13,578 nucleotides of DNA from Oscillospiraceae bacterium (GTDB taxonomy: Bacteria; Bacillota; Clostridia; Oscillospirales; Ruminococcaceae), in contig DPBR01000092.1 of the NCBI GenBank assembly GCA_003516865.1, positions 8,500 through 22,077 of the forward strand. Reading direction: 5' to 3'. This document shows positions 1 to 5,422 of the stretch, piece after piece. How positions within the stretch are numbered: position 1 is the first letter of the stretch; every line of letters begins with the position of its first letter. Below the pieces are notes generated by a model that ran no database searches, had not been told where the DNA came from, and worked only from the letters and a program-made list of their open reading frames with translations. A program made the translations under genes and the position numbers.

Positions 1-610
1 GAGCCACTATCTTTACTTGTCGGAAAGTGCCTACAACGAGCTTTTCGGCGCGCTTCCGGAATACAACATCATCTATTTCAACAACGGGATATCGAGCGAG
101 GGCGCGGACGCGGACGAATTCAGCGAGCATATGCTGAAAACGGACAAGGTTCTGACGGTTACGATAAACGCGGCTTCTATGTCGAAAATACACGATGTTT
201 TGTCGATAATGGACCTTGTGACGGTTGTGCTGATAGTATCGGCGGGAGCGCTTGCGCTTGTCGTGCTGTACAATCTGACAAGCGTGAATATAACCGAGAG
301 AATACGCGAAATCGCAACGCTGAAGGTTTTGGGATTTTACGACCATGAGGTATCAGCGTACGTTTTCCGTGAGAACATAATTTTGTCGATTTTCGGAGCG
401 GCTGCGGGACTTGGGCTTGGAACGGCGCTTTGTATGTTCGTAATTGAAACGGCTGAAATCGACGAAGTTATGTTCGGACGGACAATTCACCCTATTTCGT
501 TTCTCTGGGCGTTTCTTGTGACGGTTGCGTTCTCGCTGCTTGTAAACGTGCTGATGTCGGGCGTTCTGAAGAAGATAAGTATGGTTGAGTCGCTTAAATC
601 GGTTGAGTGA
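1..610 (+). CDS. ABC transporter permease, FtsX-like C-terminal part (5' truncated by window)
   Basis: Open reading frame enters the window in the frame beginning at base 2, so the gene is partial; about 202 residues are visible and the TTG at 17 is just an internal Leu codon. Seen: an extracytoplasmic-looking stretch, then three hydrophobic segments (roughly bases 209-292, 362-445 and 488-568). The first is followed by a charged loop with the sequence ITERIREIATLKVLGFY, the typical conserved loop after the first C-terminal helix of FtsX/MacB-type permeases. The protein ends in a short tail, VESLKSVE, also usual for this family. Known: such permeases pair with an ATPase and move lipids, peptides or antibiotics, or transmit mechanical force, across the membrane. 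The style matches the large two-FtsX-domain permeases of Clostridia. Inference: the ATPase and the rest of this gene lie upstream. The stop is 9 bp before the next gene, suggesting one operon. Substrate unknown. Confidence 0.9.
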   Translation, partial: SHYLYLSESAYNELFGALPEYNIIYFNNGISSEGADADEFSEHMLKTDKVLTVTINAASMSKIHDVLSIMDLVTVVLIVSAGALALVVLYNLTSVNITERIREIATLKVLGFYDHEVSAYVFRENIILSIFGAAAGLGLGTALCMFVIETAEIDEVMFGRTIHPISFLWAFLVTVAFSLLVNVLMSGVLKKISMVESLKSVE

Positions 611-619
611 GGTAAGACA

Positions 620-1012
620 ATGGAAAAGATATGGACGGAGTTATACAGCGCCGCTAAAGCTGCTCAAAACGCTCGGAAAATCTCGGATTATGTTACTGCG
701 GGAGAGGTTTCGGCGGCGATTTTGTCCGGTTCGGGCAGAATTTACACGGGAATATGCGTCGATACCTGTTCCACGCTTGGAATTTGCGCCGAGAGGAACG
801 CTATTTTCAATATGCTGACGAACGGCGAAAGCGAGATAAAAAAGGTTGTCGCGGTTCTTCCGAACGGAAAAACGGGCGCGCCGTGCGGGGCTTGCAGAGA
901 GCTTATGGTTCAGCTTATGCCCGAAAGCTACAATGATGTTGAAATAATGCTCGATTATGAGCAGGAAAAAGTCATAACTCTAGGAGAATTAACTCCGGAA
1001 TGGTGGATTTAA
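620..1012 (+). CDS. cytidine deaminase-like zinc hydrolase, substrate uncertain
   Basis: 130-aa protein of the cytidine deaminase fold. The zinc site is complete: Cys56-Ala57-Glu58 (CAERNA) supplies one ligand and the proton-shuttling Glu, and Pro88-Cys89-Gly-Ala-Cys92-Arg supplies the other two ligands. This is the three-Cys, tetrameric type, and the length fits that class. The ribose-binding Asn-x-Glu of true cytidine deaminases (in G-x-N-x-E-N) is not present. The aligned stretch reads TGICVDTCSTLGICAE, one residue shorter and with Cys and Asp instead, closer in spacing to blasticidin-S deaminase. The N-terminal FxVGA motif is also altered (VTAGEVSAAIL). So a deaminase of a nucleoside or related amine is well supported; cytidine as substrate is not. 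The ATG follows a TGAGG at 608-612 and lies 9 bp after the permease stop. It is followed 3 bp later by the M14 gene, so the genes are probably cotranscribed. Confidence 0.85.
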   Translation: MEKIWTELYSAAKAAQNARKISDYVTAGEVSAAILSGSGRIYTGICVDTCSTLGICAERNAIFNMLTNGESEIKKVVAVLPNGKTGAPCGACRELMVQLMPESYNDVEIMLDYEQEKVITLGELTPEWWI

Positions 1013-1015
1013 GCA

Positions 1016-1951
1016 ATGATTGAGAATATCGTAGAGATAAAGCTTGCGGCGGACGAGGTTCTGACGATAAAGAGAAATTCGCTTTGCTCGGTAAATCCCG
1101 AAACGGAAAAGCGCGTAGCGATTGTGACGGGAATACACGGCGACGAGCTTGAGGGGCAGTATATCTGCTATGAGCTTGTAAAGCGGATAACGGCGAATAT
1201 GCAGCATTTAAAAGGCAGAGTTGACATATATCCCGCGATAAATCCGCTTGGGATTGAGTCGGCGTGCCGTGAAATCCCGACTTCCGCGCTTGATATGAAC
1301 CGTGTTTTCTCCGCGCCCGACCCCGCTTCGATATCGGAAAAAGTTGCGGCGGCGGTTGTCGCGGATATAAAGGGCGCGTCAGTTTGCGTTGACATTCACG
1401 CAAGCAACATTTTCATTCGCGAGATACCGCAGGTGAGGATTTTGCCGCGCGACAGCGATTATCTTATGCGTTATGCGAAAATGCTCAACACGGACCTTGT
1501 TTGGGTACACGAAAGCGGCGCTGTCGGCGGAGGTTCGCTTGCGGAGGCGCTGATAAACGAGGGCGTGCCGACGCTTGCGGTTGAAATGGGCGTAGGCGGG
1601 AGGATAAGCGTGCTTTACTGCGAGCAGGTTCTCCACGGCATTTTCAATCTGATGAACAATCTTGGCGTGTGGGCTGAGCCGGAGCATGGGATATCGCACC
1701 CGATGATATCGAGCGACGGCGAAGTGCACGTTGTACACGCGTCCGACGCGGGCGTGTTTATTCCGCACGTCGAGCATAATATGTGGCTTTCAAAGGGGAG
1801 CGAAATCGGCGAAATCGTGACCCCGATAACGGGAACGGTGGTTCAGAAGATAACCGCTCCCGAAAGCGGCGTGATTTTTTCGCTCAGGGAATACCCGATA
1901 GTGAGCGAGGGAAGCACGATTGCGAGAATGCTCAGTATGGGCAGTATGTGA
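1016..1951 (+). CDS. succinylglutamate desuccinylase/aspartoacylase-family zinc enzyme (M14 fold)
   Basis: 311-aa protein of the AstE/aspartoacylase family. Zinc ligands are visible as His41 and Glu44 in GIHGDELEG and His128 in VDIHASN. The general-base Glu is Glu190 in AVEMGVGG. A DMNR motif at 93-96 matches the substrate-binding DLNR of the family. Residues from about 225 to 311 form the beta-rich C-terminal domain, ending in a lipoyl-like region (GSEIGEIVTPITGTVV...). Known: family members cleave N-acyl amino acids or related amides using one zinc. The closest subgroup (COG3608-like) has few characterised members, so the substrate is not assigned. The ATG is 3 bp after the deaminase stop, with a weak GGTGGA at 1002-1007 as ribosome site, which suggests translational coupling. 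The pairing of a deaminase with an amidohydrolase-like enzyme hints at salvage or detoxification of a nitrogenous compound; that is inference only. Confidence 0.85.
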   Translation: MIENIVEIKLAADEVLTIKRNSLCSVNPETEKRVAIVTGIHGDELEGQYICYELVKRITANMQHLKGRVDIYPAINPLGIESACREIPTSALDMNRVFSAPDPASISEKVAAAVVADIKGASVCVDIHASNIFIREIPQVRILPRDSDYLMRYAKMLNTDLVWVHESGAVGGGSLAEALINEGVPTLAVEMGVGGRISVLYCEQVLHGIFNLMNNLGVWAEPEHGISHPMISSDGEVHVVHASDAGVFIPHVEHNMWLSKGSEIGEIVTPITGTVVQKITAPESGVIFSLREYPIVSEGSTIARMLSMGSM

Positions 1952-1956
1952 GATAT

Positions 1957-1960
1957 GGAG
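1957..1960 (+). promoter_or_regulatory. ribosome binding site deciding the DtxR-family start
   Basis: GGAG lies 5 bases before the ATG at 1966. It supports that start rather than the 61-codon longer in-frame extension back to 1783, which would overlap the end of the M14 gene and reads as low-quality, highly charged sequence. Confidence 0.6.
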
Positions 1961-1965
1961 AGCGT

Positions 1966-2343
1966 ATGAAAGACAGAATACTTGAGTCCAAGGAAAATTA
2001 TCTTGAAACGATATTAATTCTGCAAAATCGCCGCGGAGAGGTTCGCAGCGTCGACATCGCGGCTGAGATGGATTTTTCAAAGCCGTCTGTAAGCGTTGCG
2101 ATGAAAAATCTTCGGAACGAGGGCTGCATCGTTGTTGACGAAAACGGCAGAATAACGCTGACGAAAGAGGGAAAAGAAATCGCCGAGCGCGTCTACGAGC
2201 GGCATCTTTTGTTCACGGAGTGGCTGATATCGATGGGGATATCCGAGGAAACCGCGGCGGAGGACGCTTGCAGAATGGAGCATTGCCTGAGCGAGGAGAG
2301 TTTTGCCGCAATCAAGAATTACATCAAAAAGCACGGGCTTTAA
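1966..2343 (+). CDS. DtxR/MntR-family metal-dependent transcriptional repressor
   Basis: 125-aa protein. Residues 1-70 form a winged helix-turn-helix (SVDIAAEMDFSKPSVSVAMK as the HTH). Residues 71-125 are the metal-binding and dimerisation domain. The C-terminal SH3-like domain of DtxR/IdeR is absent, as in MntR. Metal ligands: Cys102, Glu105 and His106 in DACRMEH match the DtxR primary site in both spacing and numbering. The first-helix position that is Met10 in DtxR and Asp8 in MntR is Asn11 here, and Glu14 matches MntR Glu11. His80 is kept, but the other ancillary-site positions (DtxR Glu83 and His98) read Thr84 and Ala98. Known: these regulators bind Fe(II) or Mn(II) and then repress uptake or oxidative-stress genes. 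Metal choice is therefore unclear here. The gene sits in an operon with an ABC permease and three metal enzymes, which may be its own targets; no palindromic operator is visible inside the window, since the operon promoter lies upstream. Confidence 0.9.
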   Translation: MKDRILESKENYLETILILQNRRGEVRSVDIAAEMDFSKPSVSVAMKNLRNEGCIVVDENGRITLTKEGKEIAERVYERHLLFTEWLISMGISEETAAEDACRMEHCLSEESFAAIKNYIKKHGL

Positions 2344-2344
2344 T

Positions 2345-2349
2345 GGGGG
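2345..2349 (+). promoter_or_regulatory. ribosome binding site favouring the GTG start of the MBL-fold gene
   Basis: GGGGG lies 8 bases before the GTG at 2358. The alternative ATG at 2343 overlaps the preceding stop codon by one base and has no good ribosome site upstream. Confidence 0.4.
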
Positions 2350-2357
2350 TTATTCCG

Positions 2358-3209
2358 GTGAAGATAATCTGTCTTGTTGAGAATACAGCCGTAAACGACA
2401 AGCTGTTTACCGAAGAGGGTTTGTCGCTATTTGTGGAATATAACGGCAAGTATTATCTGATTGACGCGGGACTTACGGGAAAAGCGGTTGATAACGCGAA
2501 GCGAATGAGACTTCCGATTGACGAGCTTTCGGGCGTTTTCATCACGCACAATCACCTCGGACACATCGGCGGAATTGACAGTATAATGCGGCTTAACCCG
2601 AATGTTCCGATATATTTGCGGGCGGGCGCGCAGGCTGACGTTTTCCGCAAAAACGGGCTTTTCAAGGCGCAGGCAGGCGAGGGGAAGCCTTTTTTCAAGA
2701 GATACGCGGAAAATCTGGTTCTTTTCAGGAATTTCTCGGAGGTTTGCGAAGGATTTTATCTTGCGAGCTGCGAGGATTTTGACGAGAAATGCGAAAATCC
2801 CGACAAGAATTATTTCGTCATATCCGAGGAAAAAAAGCCGCGGACGTTTGATTTCAGCGACGAAAGCTTCGCGGTTATTTTCCCGAAAAAGCGCAAATCC
2901 GAGGGACTTATACTTGTCGGCGGGTGTTTTCACTGCGGCGCGGCGAATATGCTTCAGACGGTGGAACGGCGCTGGGCGGGGATTCCCGTGCTTGCGGTTA
3001 TCGGCGGGTTTCATTTTTCGGGAAACAACCCGAAATCCCTGAATTGCCCCGCCGAATTTGTGACGTCAAGCGCGAGGGCGCTGAAAATGTCGGGCGCGGA
3101 GAAAATCTACGCGTGCCATTGCACGGGATTTAAGGGTTTTGATATTATGGACGAAATTCTCGGCGACAGGATTATGTATCTTGGAGGCGGAGAAGCGCTC
3201 GAATTCTGA
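2358..3209 (+). CDS. metallo-beta-lactamase-fold protein, COG1237-like, with HxHxGH motif
   Basis: 283 aa from the GTG at 2358 (MKIICLVENTA, typical family start); an ATG at 2343 would add five residues. Family marks: LIDAGLTG at 34-41 (usual FDTG strand), the metal motif THNHLGHIGG at 63-72, GGCFHCGAAN at 188-197 with His192, IGGFHFSGN at 215-223, and ACHCTG at 252-257 with His254. These match the MBL-fold hydrolases often called 7,8-dihydropterin-6-methyl-4-(ribofuranosyl)aminobenzene phosphate synthase-like. Odd point: the canonical HxHxDH is HxHxGH, because codon 68 is GGA (Gly) where the metal-2 ligand Asp is expected, while His64, His66, His69, His192 and His254 are kept. The enzyme may hold one metal, or use a different ligand. 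The gene starts about 14 bp after the DtxR stop and is probably cotranscribed with it. Reaction unknown. Confidence 0.85.
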   Translation: MKIICLVENTAVNDKLFTEEGLSLFVEYNGKYYLIDAGLTGKAVDNAKRMRLPIDELSGVFITHNHLGHIGGIDSIMRLNPNVPIYLRAGAQADVFRKNGLFKAQAGEGKPFFKRYAENLVLFRNFSEVCEGFYLASCEDFDEKCENPDKNYFVISEEKKPRTFDFSDESFAVIFPKKRKSEGLILVGGCFHCGAANMLQTVERRWAGIPVLAVIGGFHFSGNNPKSLNCPAEFVTSSARALKMSGAEKIYACHCTGFKGFDIMDEILGDRIMYLGGGEALEF

Positions 3210-3215
3210 GCGTTT

Positions 3216-3262
3216 TGCAGTAAAATGCAGTGATTTTTCGGGCGGTTTGCAGTATTTTGCAG
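3216..3262 (+). repeat. spaced TGCAG repeats in the ychF leader
   Basis: TGCAG occurs four times, starting at 3216, 3226, 3248 and 3258. The two members of each pair are exactly 10 bases apart, and the pairs are 32 bases apart, so all copies sit close to the same helix face. The second pair overlaps the proposed -35 region of ychF. This could be a regulator site, or a chance A/T-rich duplication. Confidence 0.5.
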
Positions 3263-3283
3263 GCATTTTTGCCCTGATATAAC
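3255..3283 (+). promoter_or_regulatory. candidate extended -10 promoter for ychF
   Basis: TATAAC at 3278-3283 is preceded by TGA (3275-3277), giving an extended -10 (TGnTATAAC). A poor -35, TTTTGC at 3255-3260, is 17 bases upstream. A weak hairpin with arms GGCA and TGCC (3262-3273) overlaps the spacer. No terminator for the upstream operon is visible between 3210 and 3255, so read-through into ychF is possible. Confidence 0.4.
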
Positions 3284-3303
3284 AGAAAAAGTGAGGAAAA
3301 GAA

Positions 3304-4398
3304 ATGAAATTAGGAATGGTCGGATTGCCGAACGTCGGCAAAAGCACATTGTTCAACGCGCTTACAAACGCGGGCGCACAGTCCGCGAATTATCCGTTCT
3401 GCACGATTGAACCGAACGTGGGAATTGTAAGCGTTCCGGACGAGCGTCTGGACAAGCTCGCGGAGATGTATCACCCGGATAAATTCACGCCCGCGACGCT
3501 TGAATTTGTTGATATTGCGGGACTTGTAAAGGGCGCGTCGAAAGGCGAGGGTCTTGGAAACAAGTTTTTGTCGAATATACGCGAGGTTGACGCGATTGTA
3601 CACGTCGTGCGCTGCTTCGAGGATGACAATATCATTCACGTCGACGGTTCAATCGGCTCTGCGAGGGATATTGAAACGATAAATCTCGAGCTGATTTTCT
3701 CCGACCTTGAGATACTCGACAGGAGAATTGACCGCGCGAAAAAGGCGATGAAAGGCGACAAATCGCTTCAGAAAGAGGTTGACTTCTTCGAGAGCCTGAA
3801 AGCGCATCTTGAGGAGGGAAAATCCGCGAGAAGCTATGATTATTCGGACGAGGAGCGCGAAATGCTCCATGACACGCCGCTTTTGTCGAATAAGCCGGTA
3901 ATCTACGCGGCAAATCTCTCCGAGGCGGATTTCAAGAACGGCGTTGAAAATAACGCGCAGTATAAAGCCGTGCAGGAAATCGCGAAAGAGGAGCACGCGG
4001 AGGTTCTTCCTATCTGCGCGCAGATTGAGGCTGAGATTGCGGATATGCCCGACGAGGACAAGGAGCTTTTCCTTGCGGATATGAACCTTGAAAGCTCCGG
4101 GCTTGCGAGGATAATCAAGACGGGATATCGTCTGCTTGGGCTTATTTCGTTCCTTACGGCGGGAACGCCCGAAGTAAGAGCGTGGACGATTACAAAGGGT
4201 ACGAAAGCGCCGCAGGCTGCGGGAAAAATCCACACCGACTTTGAAAAAGGCTTTATCAGAGCGGAAATTGTCGGTTTTGAAGACCTTATGAGCTGCGGTT
4301 CGATGGCTGCGGCGAAGGAAAAGGGACTTGTCCGTCTTGAGGGCAAGGAATATGTAATGCAGGACGGCGATGTTACGCTTTTCAGATTTAACGTTTAA
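3304..4398 (+). CDS. ychF: redox-regulated ATPase/GTPase YchF (OLA1 family)
   Basis: 364 aa, the normal length for YchF. Order: G domain with Walker A GLPNVGKST (7-15), G3 as DIAGLVKGAS (70-79) followed by the family-typical KGEGLGNKFL, and the altered G4 NLSE at 204-207 in place of NKxD, which explains the preference for ATP over GTP in this family. A helical, coiled-coil-like insert covers about 130-180. The C-terminal TGS domain covers about 280-364 (TKGTKAPQAAGKIHTDFEKG, FIRAEIV). Known: YchF is a near-universal Obg-related ATPase that binds ribosomes and has been linked to stress responses and to leaderless or early translation. The ATG at 3304 has GAGG at 3293-3296, seven bases away. 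The NERD gene follows 14 bp after its stop, so the two may share a transcript. Confidence 0.97.
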   Translation: MKLGMVGLPNVGKSTLFNALTNAGAQSANYPFCTIEPNVGIVSVPDERLDKLAEMYHPDKFTPATLEFVDIAGLVKGASKGEGLGNKFLSNIREVDAIVHVVRCFEDDNIIHVDGSIGSARDIETINLELIFSDLEILDRRIDRAKKAMKGDKSLQKEVDFFESLKAHLEEGKSARSYDYSDEEREMLHDTPLLSNKPVIYAANLSEADFKNGVENNAQYKAVQEIAKEEHAEVLPICAQIEAEIADMPDEDKELFLADMNLESSGLARIIKTGYRLLGLISFLTAGTPEVRAWTITKGTKAPQAAGKIHTDFEKGFIRAEIVGFEDLMSCGSMAAAKEKGLVRLEGKEYVMQDGDVTLFRFNV

Positions 4399-4412
4399 TC
4401 AGAGGTGAACGG

Positions 4413-5153
4413 GTGAACAGAATTATTCGCTGCAAAAACGCGAACAACAGAAAAATTATTGTGCTGCTGATATCGCAGGTGTTTTTTGGAGTTGCACCCG
4501 TGCTGCTGCTGATAGCTTTTGTGTGGTTCAAGATGTACGACGCGAAGCCGCTGGGATTTGTGATAATCGGGTTGATTTTCCTCTGCAACACGGCATATAT
4601 GATACTTGCGCGTAGATACAATATACTGAACAGCGGGCGGCACGGAGAGAAAAATCTGTACAAGGCGGTTAAGCGTCTTGAAGGCAGCAACATTATCTTC
4701 GTAAATCTCCCTATTCGCTATAAACGCGGGCGTTCCGAGGTCGATATGCTGATAATCAGCCCAAAAGGGATTGTAATAATCGAGGTGAAGAACCATTCGG
4801 GAACGATAACGGGGAACTGGAAGTCCGAGAAATGGATTCAGCAAAAATTCTATCGCAACGGGAAAAACACATCGGCGGAAATGGATAATCCGATAAAGCA
4901 AATGCGCCGTCAGAGGGATATTGTTAAGAGTATTCTTAATTCGGCGGGCGAGGACGTCTGGATTGACACGGTTTTGTACTTCTCGAACCCGAACGTTCGG
5001 CTTAAGCTCAATCTTCGTGAAAACGACTATGTGTGTATGGGTACAAGGGAGCTTATGTGCTATCTTGAAAATTACAGCAGCGGAAAGCCGCTTACAAGAG
5101 AGAAAATGAACAAATATGCGGAAATCCTGAACGACGCAAGAGAGAACATATGA
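4413..5153 (+). CDS. membrane-anchored NERD-domain (nuclease-related) protein
   Basis: 246 aa from a GTG start with AGAGGTG at 4401-4407. Two hydrophobic helices (about residues 15-39 and 47-66) precede a cytoplasmic NERD domain at about 75-195. Family marks: GxxGE-like GRHGEKNL at 75-82, then a PD-(D/E)XK-type core with Asp111 (RSEVDMLIISPKGIVIIEVKN), Glu124 and Lys126, and IKQMRRQ further on, a usual NERD motif. Known: the NERD domain is predicted, mostly not proven, to be a nuclease of the restriction-endonuclease fold, and is often joined to kinase, helicase or membrane segments. Seen here: all the expected acidic and Lys core residues are intact, so activity is plausible. The role is unknown. 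It lies 14 bp downstream of ychF and ends in a convergent intergenic region. Confidence 0.85.
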   Translation: MNRIIRCKNANNRKIIVLLISQVFFGVAPVLLLIAFVWFKMYDAKPLGFVIIGLIFLCNTAYMILARRYNILNSGRHGEKNLYKAVKRLEGSNIIFVNLPIRYKRGRSEVDMLIISPKGIVIIEVKNHSGTITGNWKSEKWIQQKFYRNGKNTSAEMDNPIKQMRRQRDIVKSILNSAGEDVWIDTVLYFSNPNVRLKLNLRENDYVCMGTRELMCYLENYSSGKPLTREKMNKYAEILNDARENI

Positions 5154-5164
5154 CATTTTTTTCC

Positions 5165-5179
5165 TTTACAATCTGTAAA
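5165..5179 (+). repeat. small A/T-rich hairpin after the NERD gene
   Basis: TTTACA (5165-5170) and TGTAAA (5174-5179) form a perfect 6-bp stem with a 3-base loop just after a T-rich run that follows the stop codon. It is too weak to call a terminator with confidence. Confidence 0.35.
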
Positions 5180-5197
5180 TAAGACGGTTTAATATTC

Positions 5198-5233
5198 AAC
5201 GTTTTCAACAGGAAAACCTGTTGAAACAACGTT
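5198..5233. repeat. inverted repeat in convergent intergenic region
   Basis: TTTCAACAGG (5203-5212) and CCTGTTGAAA (5217-5226) make a perfect 10-bp stem around a loop of four A. It is flanked on both sides by the self-complementary AACGTT (5198-5203, overlapping the left arm, and 5228-5233). No T-run follows on either strand, so it is not a standard intrinsic terminator. Similar TTTTCARCA strings recur at 5255-5263 and 5267-5275. Confidence 0.65.
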
Positions 5234-5275
5234 AAAATCCATAAATATTCAAACTTTTCAGCAAAGTTTTCAACA

Positions 5276-5321
5276 AAAAATCGCCAAAATCCAAGCTAAC
5301 GGCATTAAAATGGCGATTTTT
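5276..5321. terminator. bidirectional-type terminator, long loop
   Basis: AAAAATCGCCA (5276-5286) pairs perfectly with TGGCGATTTTT (5311-5321) across a 24-base loop. With T-runs on the 3' side of both strands, it can act for the plus-strand ychF-NERD transcript and, less directly, for the minus-strand phosphodiesterase. Confidence 0.6.
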
Positions 5322-5373
5322 CGGTTGAAAAATAAGTTGAGAATGTGAAAAGTCAGTTCATACGAATGAATAA

Positions 5374-5401
5374 AAAATCCCGCCGGTTTCGGCGGGATTT
5401 T
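5374..5401. terminator. strong intrinsic terminator between convergent genes
   Basis: A 12-bp perfect stem (5374-5385 with 5390-5401) has a GC-rich core CCCGCCG/CGGCGGG and loop GTTT. On the minus strand it is followed by six T (complement of 5372-5377) and lies about 22 bases after the stop of the large phosphodiesterase, so it is mainly that gene's terminator. The plus-strand T-run is shorter (TTTT). Confidence 0.88.
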
Positions 5402-5422
5402 AGACTGTCGATAAGCAAAAAT

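Noticed and set aside
1783..1965. 61-codon upstream extension of the DtxR-family gene
   Set aside because: It overlaps the end of the M14 gene, has unnatural charged composition, and the ATG at 1966 has its own GGAG and gives the standard family N-terminus.
2220..2357. Long N-terminal extension of the MBL-fold gene
   Set aside because: It overlaps the DtxR gene in another frame; the family N-terminus begins at MKIICLVENT, with a ribosome site before GTG 2358.
4395..5156. 253-aa open frame antisense to the NERD gene
   Set aside because: Shadow of the NERD reading frame: biased composition, no recognisable motif, no ribosome site, while the plus-strand protein has clear family motifs.
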